DNA of 64,000 nt from a virus, in the IMG/VR virus record IMGVR_UViG_3300046171_000208, positions 1 through 64,000 of that record, one strand, 5' to 3'. The translations under genes and the position numbers were made by a program. Below, piece after piece: positions 1 through 7,254 of the stretch. Under the pieces are notes generated by a model, which saw only the letters and a program-made list of their open reading frames with translations, ran no database searches and was not told the DNA's origin. Every line of letters starts with the position of its first letter. Position 1 is the stretch's first letter.

Positions 1-90
1 AAACTGGATGAATATGATCCAAAGGCATTTATTAAGGACAACTTATCCTTTGAATGCTCTGTCAAAACTTTATTAGATATATTAAGATGA
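1..90 (+). CDS. C-terminal end of an upstream gene, probably in the surface-polysaccharide cluster
   Basis: The window opens inside a reading frame that runs from base 1 to a TGA at 88-90 and encodes 29 residues ending SVKTLLDILR. The TGA overlaps the ATG of the next gene in an ATGA junction, the usual arrangement of co-translated phage genes. Too little is present to name the product. The position in front of three glycosyltransferase/epimerase genes makes another sugar-modifying enzyme likely, but that is inference only. Confidence 0.6.
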   Translation, partial: KLDEYDPKAFIKDNLSFECSVKTLLDILR

Positions 91-782
91 AAATTCTTAT
101 TCTGACTATTGCAACTAATAAGTACATACAATTTGTAGAAAGATTGTATGACAATATTGAAGAGAAGTTTCTCAATGGTCACGAGATACAAGGTTTATTA
201 TTTACTGAACACGATGTAGAAACATCAGATAATATTAAGGTATCTCAAATTGACCACGAACCTTGGCCAATGCCAACTCTTAAAAGATACAATTACTTTG
301 TAAAAGAGAAAGATTATATTTCACAGTTTGATTACTGTTACTACTTTGATGTAGATATGGGAATCGTAGATAAGGTTGGTGATGAAGTGTTAGATGATTT
401 AGTTGCAACGATGCATCCCTATCAATCATTCTATCCAAAAGAGCAGAGAACATATGATCGTAATCCAAAGTCACTTGCATATGTACCACCAGGTGAAGAA
501 GGTGAGTTATATTATGCAGGTGGATTCAATGGTGGTTCAACAAAAAGATTTATGGAAATGGCAGAGATACTTGCCGATAGAGTCACAAAAGATTTAGAGA
601 ATGATGTCATTGCATTATGGCACGATGAATCACAGATGAATCGTTACCTGATAGATAATCCACCAACTAAATCATTGACACCATCATATTGTTTTGCAGA
701 GGAGCAAATGTATAACTCCGAGTATCCTTATGATGCTAAAATTATTGCATTGAAGAAAGACCACAATGAACTTAGATCTTAG
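87..782 (+). CDS. Glycosyltransferase family 6 (GT6)-like protein
   Basis: This 231-residue protein resembles retaining alpha-1,3-Gal/GalNAc transferases of family GT6 (the blood-group A/B family). Seen here: a DVD motif at residues 88-90 after YYF, matching the metal-binding DxD; a YYAGGFNGG stretch like the acceptor/donor loop; and WHDESQMNRY, matching the family WHDES-N-Y motif whose Glu is catalytic. It is much shorter than the animal enzymes and lacks their membrane stem, as expected for a soluble phage enzyme. The chosen ATG overlaps the previous stop; an in-frame ATG 33 bp upstream is less likely. Its 3' end overlaps the next gene by 17 bp. It probably modifies host or virion surface glycans. 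The family is secure from motifs; the substrate is unknown. Confidence 0.85.
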   Translation: MKILILTIATNKYIQFVERLYDNIEEKFLNGHEIQGLLFTEHDVETSDNIKVSQIDHEPWPMPTLKRYNYFVKEKDYISQFDYCYYFDVDMGIVDKVGDEVLDDLVATMHPYQSFYPKEQRTYDRNPKSLAYVPPGEEGELYYAGGFNGGSTKRFMEMAEILADRVTKDLENDVIALWHDESQMNRYLIDNPPTKSLTPSYCFAEEQMYNSEYPYDAKIIALKKDHNELRS

Positions 783-1404
783 AGAAATACCTGCTGTCTA
801 TATTAATCTTCAACAAGATGTTGAAAAAAAGAATAGTATTGTAGATGTATTAGACGAATGTGGATTTGAAAATATCATTCGTATAGATGGTGAGTATACA
901 CCAGACAGACCATTAGCAGGTTGTTCTTACTCTCATTACAAAGCATTGAATGAAGTAGAACCACCTTTTATTATATTTGAAGATGATTGCAAAGCAAAAA
1001 ACTTTAGAACTATTATTGATGTACCTGATGACTCTGACGCAGTTTATCTTGGCATCTCATCTTGGGGTAGGATGAATTCTCACTCTGGTCCTTGTGTTCA
1101 ATATGAAGAATTGAACGGTGGTCTTTTGAGAATATATAATATGCTGAGTGCTCATTCTGTGCTATACTTAGATGAGGAATATGTTTCTCTCTGTAGCAAG
1201 ATTGCACATCAATCTTTTGATACTGCACAACATCAAGATATTGGTTTCGCTGAAATACAAAGATACTATAATGTCTATGCATTTGATGACCCTTTGTTTT
1301 ATCAAACCAGTTCTAATGGAACAGATGACTCTTTGACTTCATATCCTACAATTGAAGTAATACAACCAAATCGTAATTTCTGGAAACCAACCGTTTTATA
1401 TTAA
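766..1404 (+). CDS. Glycosyltransferase family 25-like protein (LPS biosynthesis type)
   Basis: The 212-residue product begins with a VYINL strand and carries GCSYSHYKAL followed by FIIFEDDC at about residues 52-74. This is the conserved S-H-x-x and E-D-D-C order of GT25 enzymes that transfer galactose or glucose during lipopolysaccharide assembly. The C-terminal half (QSFDTAQHQDIGF, DDPLFYQ) is less conserved but fits the fold. It sits between a GT6-like gene and an epimerase with overlapping starts and stops, so it is probably translated with them. The TAATG junction at 1402-1406 links it to the next gene. The sugar donor and acceptor cannot be read from the sequence. Confidence 0.75.
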   Translation: MNLDLREIPAVYINLQQDVEKKNSIVDVLDECGFENIIRIDGEYTPDRPLAGCSYSHYKALNEVEPPFIIFEDDCKAKNFRTIIDVPDDSDAVYLGISSWGRMNSHSGPCVQYEELNGGLLRIYNMLSAHSVLYLDEEYVSLCSKIAHQSFDTAQHQDIGFAEIQRYYNVYAFDDPLFYQTSSNGTDDSLTSYPTIEVIQPNRNFWKPTVLY

Positions 1405-2300
1405 TGACAATTTCAATCGTTACTGGTGGTGCTGGCTTTATCGGGTCACACATCGTTGAAGAACTTAAAAGATTAGATCATATGGTCGTTGTGATTGATA
1501 ATGAGTATTCTGACAACGATAACTTTCATTGGAGAAAAGATACTTTAAATGTAGATATAGACATCACAGATTATAAAGGACTTAAGAATGCATTCACTGG
1601 TGCTGATTATGTATTTCATCTTGCAGCAGAAGCAAGAATCGGACCTGCGATTGAGAATCCAGTAAACGCACTCAATATTAATACGATAGGAACTTGTAAT
1701 GTATTACAATGTGCAAGAGAAGTTGGAGCAAAGAAAGTATTATATTCATCTACATCATCAGGTTACGGATTGAATGAAGCACCCAATATAGAGACACAAC
1801 CAGATGATTGTTTAAATCCATATTCAGTATCAAAGATTGCAGGTGAGAAGTTATGTAAGATGTATACAGACCTTTATGGACTTAAGACAATTGTATTTCG
1901 ATACTTTAATGTCTTTGGTGAAAGAGCACCTAGAAAGGGTCAGTATGCTCCTGTGACAGGTATATTTTTAAGACAGAAAGCAGCAGGTGAACCACTGACA
2001 ATCGTTGGTGACGGGGAACAGAGAAGGGATTACATATATGTAAAAGATGTGGCAAACGCAAATGTAATGGCAGCAATATCAAATCCAGATGATGATGCAT
2101 ACGGACAAGTATATAATGTAGGGTCTGGAAAGAACTATTCAGTGAATGAGATTGCATCTTTCATATCTGATGATACAATTAATATACCACCACGAATTGG
2201 AGAGGCAAGAAACAGTTTGGCAAATATTGATAAGATACGAAAAACATTTGCTTGGAAACCAGAAATGAATGTAGAGGAGTGGATTAAAACACAACTATGA
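1404..2300 (+). CDS. NAD-dependent sugar-nucleotide epimerase/dehydratase (extended SDR)
   Basis: This 298-residue protein is an extended short-chain dehydrogenase of the GalE/WcaG type, which interconverts or dehydrates NDP-sugars in the cytoplasm. Seen: the Rossmann glycine motif TGGAGFIGSH near the N-terminus, HLAAEARIG, a catalytic SSTSSGYG serine/threonine segment, PYSVSKIAGE giving the Y-x3-K dyad, RYFNVFGERAPRKGQY, and a DYIYVKDVANA motif. All expected elements are present and the length is normal. The start overlaps the upstream stop (TAATG) and its stop overlaps the next ATG. It likely makes the activated sugar used by the neighbouring transferases. Which sugar is unknown. Confidence 0.85.
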   Translation: MTISIVTGGAGFIGSHIVEELKRLDHMVVVIDNEYSDNDNFHWRKDTLNVDIDITDYKGLKNAFTGADYVFHLAAEARIGPAIENPVNALNINTIGTCNVLQCAREVGAKKVLYSSTSSGYGLNEAPNIETQPDDCLNPYSVSKIAGEKLCKMYTDLYGLKTIVFRYFNVFGERAPRKGQYAPVTGIFLRQKAAGEPLTIVGDGEQRRDYIYVKDVANANVMAAISNPDDDAYGQVYNVGSGKNYSVNEIASFISDDTINIPPRIGEARNSLANIDKIRKTFAWKPEMNVEEWIKTQL

Positions 2301-3078
2301 ATAAGGCAAAATTCAAATTAAAAGGACTTCCTCCAGTCTATTGTATTAATCTTGATGGTGAACCAGAAAGATGGGAATCTGCTGAAATATGTTTAAGGAG
2401 TGGGATGTTGAAAACTATACCCGTGTATCTGCATATGATGGTCGTGAAGATGATTTAAGTGATATATTAAAAGGAAAGTATCCTGATGGTATGACATCAA
2501 GTGAAGTTGGATGCACCACCTCACATCTTAAAGCAATGAAGATGTTTCTTGAAACTGATGCACCTTGTGCAATTATGATGGAAGATGATTGTGATATATC
2601 TACAGTACTTCATTGGGGATTTACTTGGAAAGATTTTTACTCAAAGATTCCTTATGATTATGATGTCATTCAATTAGCAATAATCAATCCTGCTACAGTA
2701 TATGCACAGTTACATCGTAGATTTATTAATGACTTTTCAACTGCTTGCTATTTAATTACAAGACATCACGCAGAGAAACTTGTAAGATTACATTGTCGTG
2801 GTGATAAGTATAAACTCGATCAAGGTTCAAAACCGAGAGCAGTTGCAGATGATTTAATATACAATTCTGGTAATACATTCGCAATACCTTTATTTCTTTA
2901 CAAACTTGAACTTGGTTCATCAATTCACGATATACACATTCATGTATTTCACAAATCAAGTTACGAAGGTATATGGCAATTTTGGAGATGTGAAGCAACT
3001 AATATTGAAAATTGGGATAATATGTTTGATTATGATCCATATTTTAATCGTGTTCCACCAGGTTTCGAGAACAAATAA
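2297..3078 (+). pseudogene. GT25-like glycosyltransferase broken by a one-base shift
   Basis: From the ATG at 2297, which overlaps the previous stop as ATGA, the frame reads LPPVYCINLDGEPERWESAE, the GT25 opening strand with its NLD-R motif. About base 2387 this frame turns into unrelated sequence and soon stops. The frame one base over then continues as MFKEWDVENYTRVSAYDGR, SEVGCTTSHLKAMKMF and IMMEDDCD, the rest of the GT25 core, to a stop at 3076-3078. Restoring one base near 2387 (GAA AT-ATG) would give a single protein of about 260 residues. The ATG at 2389 would give only a 229-residue protein without the first strand. This may be a sequencing error, a mutation or a programmed shift. 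Confidence 0.75.
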
Positions 3079-3162
3079 TAAGTAAAACTTATATTCTTTA
3101 TAATAATTTAATAATTATATCAGGGTTTCTTGACTGGGATCGGCATTTAATTGTAAAGTTTC

Positions 3163-3191
3163 TTGACAAAATTTTATATTTACTATATAAT
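3163..3191 (+). promoter_or_regulatory. Consensus sigma70 promoter for the hli operon
   Basis: TTGACA at 3163-3168 and TATAAT at 3186-3191 are separated by exactly 17 bp, 25 bp before the first hli start. Both boxes match the bacterial housekeeping consensus perfectly, so host RNA polymerase should read this early in infection. Confidence 0.85.
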
Positions 3192-3215
3192 ATTGTTACA
3201 TAAATTAATAATTCA

Positions 3216-3413
3216 ATGACAGTTACAACCGAATCAGGTGGAAGACAAAACGCTTTCCCAACTGAAACAAGACCTTATATCGATGAAAGTGCTTCCTACG
3301 ACGGATATCCTCAGAATGCTGAGAAAGTAAATGGTCGTTGGGCGATGATTGGTTTTGTTGCACTATTAGGTGCTTACATCACTACAGGTCAAATCATACC
3401 AGGTATCTTCTAA
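3216..3413 (+). CDS. hli: High-light-inducible (Hli) protein 1
   Basis: This 65-residue protein has a polar N-terminus and a C-terminal chlorophyll-binding helix with the Hli signature E-K-V-NGRWAMIGF followed by TTGQIIPGIF. Hli proteins are single-helix thylakoid proteins that bind chlorophyll and protect photosystem II from excess light; cyanophages carry them to keep photosynthesis going. It is the first gene behind the promoter at 3163 and its stop overlaps the next ATG (TAATG). No clear ribosome binding site is visible before the ATG. Confidence 0.95.
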   Translation: MTVTTESGGRQNAFPTETRPYIDESASYDGYPQNAEKVNGRWAMIGFVALLGAYITTGQIIPGIF

Positions 3414-3538
3414 TGGATCATCAGCATTCATATTGGAGATACGCAGAGAAGATTAATGGTCGTCTCGCAATGCTCGGTTTAGTAATCGGCACAGTCAACT
3501 ATGGTCTATTCGGATGGATAGCACCAGGTTTCTTTTAA
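3413..3538 (+). CDS. Hli-like protein 2 (41 aa)
   Basis: A 41-residue single-helix protein that starts in the TAATG overlap with hli 1. It keeps YAEKINGRLAMLGLVIG, the core chlorophyll-binding E-x-x-NGR-AM-G motif, but its tail is FGWIAPGFF rather than TGQIIPGIF. It is therefore a divergent member of the family. An in-frame ATG farther upstream lies inside hli 1 and is unlikely to be used. Confidence 0.85.
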   Translation: MDHQHSYWRYAEKINGRLAMLGLVIGTVNYGLFGWIAPGFF

Positions 3539-3587
3539 AAAAATGAAACTTAACACACAATTCACAATCAACCAAGAGGAAAAACTC

Positions 3588-3695
3588 ATGACTCCAGAAG
3601 CAGAAAGATTTAACGGATGGGCAGCAATGCTAGGTTTCGTAGCAGCAATCGGTGCATACGCAACAACAGGACAAATTATTCCAGGTATATTCTAA
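3588..3695 (+). CDS. hli: Hli-like protein 3 (35 aa)
   Basis: The sequence MTPEAERFNGWAAMLGF through TTGQIIPGIF is an almost minimal Hli helix. I chose the ATG at 3588 because AGAGGA lies 8 bp before it. An in-frame ATG at 3543 would add 15 residues (MKLNTQFTINQEEKL) but has no ribosome binding site. The usual R of the NGR motif is replaced by W, with an ERFNG context. The stop overlaps the next start (TAATG). Confidence 0.85.
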   Translation: MTPEAERFNGWAAMLGFVAAIGAYATTGQIIPGIF

Positions 3696-3838
3696 TGACA
3701 AACAAAACAGAAACAAGAACAATCGAAAAGGAAAAGTTTTTTGCAGAGAAGCTTAATGGCAGATTCGCAATGCTTGGCATCATCGCAGGATTAGGTGCTT
3801 ACTTAACAACAGGACAAATCATTCCAGGTTTCGTCTAA
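3695..3838 (+). CDS. hli: Hli protein 4 (47 aa)
   Basis: A 47-residue Hli with a charged N-terminus (KTETRTIEKEKFF) and the full motif AEKLNGRFAMLGIIAG followed by TTGQIIPGFV. The start lies in the TAATG overlap with the preceding gene, and the stop overlaps the next ATG in the same way, so the run is probably translated in series. Confidence 0.93.
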   Translation: MTNKTETRTIEKEKFFAEKLNGRFAMLGIIAGLGAYLTTGQIIPGFV

Positions 3839-3951
3839 TGAACAACAAAGATATCTTCGAGAGAGCAATCGGTAGACCTGCAATGATGGCATTCGTGCTA
3901 TTCGGTGGCATCTACCTAGCAACAGGTCAACTTATACCAGGTATCGTATAA
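3838..3951 (+). CDS. Degenerate Hli-like protein 5 (37 aa)
   Basis: A 37-residue membrane peptide whose second half, FGGIYLATGQLIPGIV, matches the Hli tail. The chlorophyll-binding part is altered: ERAIGRPAMMAF in place of E-x-x-NGR-AM-GF, so the Asn is gone but Glu and Arg remain. It follows in a TAATG overlap and hands over to the next small gene in another. It is likely an Hli paralog drifting toward a new role. Confidence 0.75.
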   Translation: MNNKDIFERAIGRPAMMAFVLFGGIYLATGQLIPGIV

Positions 3952-4040
3952 TGAAAAGTGTACCAGTACCCTTAAAAGTTGTACCTTACATCTTCATGGT
4001 TGCAGTTATGTCTGCTATACCTATGGGTGTACTGGTCTAA
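3951..4040 (+). CDS. 29-aa hydrophobic peptide of unknown function
   Basis: The product, starting MKSVPVPLKVVPYIF and ending MGVLV, is one hydrophobic helix with a Lys-rich start. Its start overlaps the Hli-like gene's stop (TAATG), which supports it as a real member of the operon. It has the size of small photosystem or cytochrome b6f subunits, but I could not match it to any of them (PsbI, L, M, N, T, X, Y, PsaI, J, M, PetG, L, N). A T-rich stretch follows. Confidence 0.6.
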   Translation: MKSVPVPLKVVPYIFMVAVMSAIPMGVLV

Positions 4041-4097
4041 TTTTTTTTCCTTAAAAACTTTACAAAACTAAATACTTTAGTAACAAATCTTAATTAT

Positions 4098-4268
4098 ATG
4101 ATTCCCTTCGCAGCAGAAACTTCAATATCACCGTTCATGGCAATACTATGGTGCTTCTATCCAGTAGCATTTCTAGTTGGATTGAACCTATTATTGACAG
4201 CGATGAGCGATGACGATGATGACGATGAAGGTGGTGGAGTAATGACACCAGTATACCAAGGAGCATAA
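4098..4268 (+). CDS. Small membrane protein with an acidic tail (56 aa)
   Basis: One transmembrane segment (about residues 14-36, WCFYPVAFLVGLNLLLTAM) is followed by six consecutive aspartates and a glycine-rich tail ending TPVYQGA. The ATG is separated from the previous gene by 57 bp that contain a CTAAATA box at 4068-4074. The stop overlaps the next start (TAATG). No family is recognised. The polar acidic tail suggests an exposed, possibly protein-binding end. Confidence 0.65.
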   Translation: MIPFAAETSISPFMAILWCFYPVAFLVGLNLLLTAMSDDDDDDEGGGVMTPVYQGA

Positions 4269-4342
4269 TGATTTACACATTAACATTCGCATGTGCAGTT
4301 GCATTTACTGCAGTTAACGGACTACCGTTCGTATTTTCGTAA
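4268..4342 (+). CDS. 24-aa hydrophobic peptide of unknown function
   Basis: A 24-residue peptide, MIYTLTFACAVAFTAVNG then LPFVFS, that begins in the TAATG overlap with the 56-residue gene. It looks like a single short membrane helix. The overlap is the main evidence that it is translated; a chance frame of this length would not be surprising. Confidence 0.5.
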   Translation: MIYTLTFACAVAFTAVNGLPFVFS

Positions 4343-4371
4343 AACTTAATAGCTGAGGAGTACAAGCTTAA

Positions 4372-4476
4372 ATGACCAAAAACTTTTTAAAAATCCCACC
4401 TGCATGGATGGGACTTGCAGAGTTCGCATTCTTTGTTGTAGTGGGAACTGCAGCAGGATCAGCAGGACTAATATGA
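4372..4476 (+). CDS. 34-aa single-helix peptide of unknown function
   Basis: The product reads MTKNFLKIPPAWMGLAEF and ends GSAGLI, with one helix across residues 12-34. GAGGAG lies 16-21 bp before the ATG, rather far for a ribosome binding site. The stop overlaps the next ATG as ATGA. I see no known photosystem subunit match. Confidence 0.6.
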   Translation: MTKNFLKIPPAWMGLAEFAFFVVVGTAAGSAGLI

Positions 4477-4574
4477 AACCAAAAGAAAAAATAAGAATGT
4501 TTTTACCGTTTAGTTGGGTTATCCCTGCAATGATATCTTTTTCTTATATCAATGCACACACATTAAACGTATGA
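4473..4574 (+). CDS. 33-aa peptide of unknown function
   Basis: A basic N-terminus (MKPKEKIRMF) leads into one hydrophobic stretch (PFSWVIPAMISFSYINA). It begins in an ATGA overlap with the previous gene and its stop overlaps the following start in the same way. Positive charge before a helix would favour an N-in membrane orientation. Confidence 0.55.
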   Translation: MKPKEKIRMFLPFSWVIPAMISFSYINAHTLNV

Positions 4575-4684
4575 ACTATTATCAGACTTTAGAGATGTTT
4601 ATAGCAATATTTTCAGGAACAGTGTTATTAACCACACTTTTCGTGGTAATGATGTCAACAATGATGGAAGAGACAGATATATAA
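4571..4684 (+). CDS. 37-aa single-helix membrane peptide of unknown function
   Basis: One membrane helix (residues 8-29, EMFIAIFSGTVLLTTLFVV) is followed by a Met-rich acidic end (MMEETDI). It is the last of the tiny overlapping genes and ends 239 bp before psbA. It resembles small photosynthetic-complex subunits in size only. Confidence 0.55.
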   Translation: MNYYQTLEMFIAIFSGTVLLTTLFVVMMSTMMEETDI

Positions 4685-4707
4685 AATTAATTGAGTATTT
4701 ATACTTA

Positions 4708-4741
4708 TTGACTTTTCTGTAAAGTTTTGTTAATATAAATA
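4708..4741 (+). promoter_or_regulatory. Overlapping early-type and late-type promoter elements upstream of psbA
   Basis: TTGACT at 4708-4713 is followed after 17 bp by TAATAT, a weak -10. The same place holds a perfect T4 late box, TATAAATA, at 4734-4741. Together they would let psbA be read both by host sigma70 polymerase and by the phage late machinery. Transcription would start about 180 bp before the gene. Confidence 0.55.
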
Positions 4742-4746
4742 AATGA

Positions 4747-4875
4747 GTGAGGGTTTCCTCACCATTAGAAAGGACTCGAAACAATCGTAACCCTGACTAC
4801 CAACTGCTCCCAACCAAGACCTACGTAGGCAGTATAATACTTCGTCTTTCTATCCAGTAGTGAGGGATTACTGGA
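4747..4875 (+). promoter_or_regulatory. Structured 5' leader of psbA
   Basis: The 239-bp space before psbA has no protein gene I can support. It holds a hairpin GTGAGG-GTTT-CCTCAC at 4747-4762, a 10-bp palindrome CCTACGTAGG at 4820-4829, and a hairpin TCCAGTA (4853-4859) pairing with TACTGGA (4869-4875) around a 9-base loop. None is followed by a T-run, so they are not terminators. They may control stability or translation of psbA mRNA. No ribosome binding site is seen right before the psbA ATG. Confidence 0.5.
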
Positions 4876-4923
4876 AATAAATATCGCAACTTCCCTGTTG
4901 CCCTATTTACAAACGTCTTACTA

Positions 4924-6012
4924 ATGACAACTCTTTCAAAACAAGGTAGACAGCAAAGTCTACTAGCAGGTTGGCCACAATTCTGCGAATGGGTAACATC
5001 AACTAACAACAGAATCTATGTTGGATGGTTCGGTGTCCTAATGATTCCATGCTTACTCGCAGCAGCAGCATGTTTCATCGTTGCTTTCATAGCAGCACCT
5101 CCAGTCGATATCGACGGAATCAGAGAACCAGTAGCGGGTTCTTTCTTGTATGGTAACAACATCATCTCTGGTGCAGTTGTTCCTTCATCAAACGCTATCG
5201 GTCTACACTTCTACCCAATCTGGGAAGCAGCAACAGTAGACGAATGGTTATATAACGGTGGTCCTTACCAGTTAGTTATTTTCCACTTCCTAATCGGAAT
5301 CTCTGCTTACATGGGCAGACAGTGGGAACTATCATACAGATTAGGTATGAGACCTTGGATATGTGTAGCATATTCAGCACCTGTATCTGCAGCATTTGCA
5401 GTATTCTTAGTGTATCCTTTCGGACAAGGTTCTTTCTCAGACGGAATGCCACTAGGTATATCAGGTACGTTCAACTTTATGTTCGTGTTCCAAGCAGAGC
5501 ACAATATACTAATGCACCCATTCCATATGGCTGGTGTTGCAGGTATGTTCGGTGGTAGTCTTTTCAGTGCAATGCACGGTAGCTTAGTTACATCATCTTT
5601 AATTAGAGAAACTACAGAAACAGAAAGTCAAAACTACGGCTATAAGTTCGGACAAGAAGAAGAAACATACAACATCGTGGCAGCACACGGTTACTTTGGT
5701 AGACTTATCTTCCAGTATGCTTCATTCAACAACTCAAGAAGTCTTCACTTCTTCCTTGCTGTATTCCCAGTAGTCTGTGTATGGTTAACCTCAATGGGTA
5801 TCTGTACAATGGCATTCAACCTAAACGGTTTCAACTTCAACCAGTCTGTAGTAGACGCTAATGGTAAAATTGTACCAACATGGGGCGATGTTCTAAACAG
5901 AGCAAACTTAGGAATGGAAGTAATGCACGAAAGAAATGCACACAACTTCCCATTAGACCTTGCTTCTGCAGAGTCTACAACAGTTGCTTTAACAGCACCT
6001 GCAATTGGTTAA
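4924..6012 (+). CDS. psbA: Photosystem II reaction-centre protein D1
   Basis: The 362-residue D1 protein is complete and uninterrupted. It has five membrane helices and the expected ligands: the Tyr-Z region [12 protein letters not shown] (Y164 and D173, equal to Y161 and D170 of Thermosynechococcus), the [10 protein letters not shown] segment carrying chlorophyll and manganese ligands, and the [12 protein letters not shown] quinone/iron region. The C-terminal processing site LDLA-SAES is kept. The residue equal to D1-130 is Gln (GRQWELS). D1 is the fast-turning-over PSII subunit; phages carry it to replace damaged host D1 during infection. A hairpin terminator follows, then psbD. It contains no intron. 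Confidence 0.99.
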   Translation: MTTLSKQGRQQSLLAGWPQFCEWVTSTNNRIYVGWFGVLMIPCLLAAAACFIVAFIAAPPVDIDGIREPVAGSFLYGNNIISGAVVPSSNAIGLHFYPIWEAATVDEWLYNGGPYQLVIFHFLIGISAYMGRQWELSYRLGMRPWICVAYSAPVSAAFAVFLVYPFGQGSFSDGMPLGISGTFNFMFVFQAEHNILMHPFHMAGVAGMFGGSLFSAMHGSLVTSSLIRETTETESQNYGYKFGQEEETYNIVAAHGYFGRLIFQYASFNNSRSLHFFLAVFPVVCVWLTSMGICTMAFNLNGFNFNQSVVDANGKIVPTWGDVLNRANLGMEVMHERNAHNFPLDLASAESTTVALTAPAIG

Positions 6013-6033
6013 TTACTTAACCCAAAACAACTC

Positions 6034-6056
6034 AAGGGGTCGCAAGACCCCTTTTT
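6034..6056 (+). terminator. Intrinsic terminator between psbA and psbD
   Basis: AAGGGGTC pairs with GACCCCTT around a GCAA tetraloop (6034-6053), followed by T's to 6056. This should stop most psbA transcripts, so psbD would be read by leakage or from its own promoter, though no clear one lies in the 58-bp gap. Confidence 0.9.
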
Positions 6057-6070
6057 CATAGGAAAAATTA

Positions 6071-7147
6071 ATGGTAGCATCTACTTTACAAGCACCTACA
6101 AGGGGTTGGTTTGATGTACTTGATGACTGGTTAAAGAGAGACCGTTTCGTATTCATCGGATGGTCTGGTCTTATACTTTTACCTTGTGCTTACCTTTCTA
6201 TCGGAGGTTGGTTCGTTGGAACTACTTTCGTAACAAGTTGGTATACACACGGTATTGCATCTTCATATCTTGAAGGAGCAAACTTCTTAACAGCAGCAGT
6301 GTCAACACCTGGTGATGCAATGGGTCATAGTCTTATGTTCCTTTGGGGACCAGAGGCACAAGGTTCATTCGTTCGTTGGTTACAACTCGGTGGACTCTGG
6401 AACTTCGTAGCACTTCACGGTGTATTCGGACTCATAGGTTTTATGTTAAGACAGTTTGAAATTGCAGGTCTTGTTGGGATTCGTCCTTACAACGCACTCG
6501 CATTTTCAGCAGTTATCGCAGTCTTCACTAGCATCTTTTTAATCTACCCACTAGGGCAGCATAGTTGGTTCTTCGCACCATCATTCGGTGTCGCAGCAAT
6601 CTTTCGTTATATCTTATTCATTCAAGGTTTCCACAATATAACTCTCAATCCATTTCATATGATGGGTGTAGCAGGTATATTAGGTGGAGCATTACTCTGT
6701 GCCATTCACGGTGCAACAGTACAGAACACTTTGTATGAAGATACTTCAGTCTATACTGATGGTAAGGTTCAGAGTTCTACATTCAGAGCATTTGACCCTA
6801 CACAGGAAGAAGAAACTTATAGTATGATTACAGCAAACAGATTCTGGTCACAGATATTTGGTGTTGCTTTTTCAAACAAAAGATTCTTACACTTCCTTAT
6901 GTTGTTCGTACCTGTGATGGGTATGTGGACATCATCAATCGGTATTGTAGGTCTTGCACTTAACTTAAGAGCATACGATTTTGTATCTCAAGAGATAAGA
7001 GCAGCAGAAGACCCAGAGTTCGAGACTTTCTATACAAAGAATATTCTTCTTAATGAAGGTATGAGAGCTTGGATGTCATCTGTTGACCAACCACACGAGA
7101 ACTTCGTGTTCCCAGAGGAAGTATTACCAAGAGGTAACGCACTCTAA
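6071..7147 (+). CDS. psbD: Photosystem II reaction-centre protein D2
   Basis: The 358-residue D2 protein is full length. Diagnostic segments include [16 protein letters not shown] near the N-terminus, [14 protein letters not shown] and [26 protein letters not shown] with the chlorophyll ligand His, and the C-terminus ending [13 protein letters not shown] lies 10-13 bp before the ATG. Together with D1 it forms the PSII core, so carrying both genes lets the phage replace the whole reaction-centre pair. A terminator and an HNH endonuclease gene follow directly. Confidence 0.99.
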   Translation: MVASTLQAPTRGWFDVLDDWLKRDRFVFIGWSGLILLPCAYLSIGGWFVGTTFVTSWYTHGIASSYLEGANFLTAAVSTPGDAMGHSLMFLWGPEAQGSFVRWLQLGGLWNFVALHGVFGLIGFMLRQFEIAGLVGIRPYNALAFSAVIAVFTSIFLIYPLGQHSWFFAPSFGVAAIFRYILFIQGFHNITLNPFHMMGVAGILGGALLCAIHGATVQNTLYEDTSVYTDGKVQSSTFRAFDPTQEEETYSMITANRFWSQIFGVAFSNKRFLHFLMLFVPVMGMWTSSIGIVGLALNLRAYDFVSQEIRAAEDPEFETFYTKNILLNEGMRAWMSSVDQPHENFVFPEEVLPRGNAL

Positions 7148-7172
7148 ACTAAAATCAATATTTGATTACATT

Positions 7173-7205
7173 TACCTCGGAAAAAATTTCGGGGTATTTT
7201 TTTGC
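7173..7205 (+). terminator. Intrinsic terminator after psbD
   Basis: TACCTCG (7173-7179) pairs with CGGGGTA (7190-7196), including one T-G wobble, around a 10-base A/T loop. A run of T's follows at 7197-7205. Confidence 0.75.
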
Positions 7206-7254
7206 CCTTTAGACTTTTTTTTATTTCCTAAATAAAAATAACTCACAATAGTTT

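Noticed and set aside
4741-4880. Possible tRNA in the psbA leader
   Set aside because: The hairpins do not form a cloverleaf and no GGTTCRANTCC T-arm is present.
4924-6012. Group I intron in psbA
   Set aside because: The D1 frame is continuous with all motifs at normal spacing.
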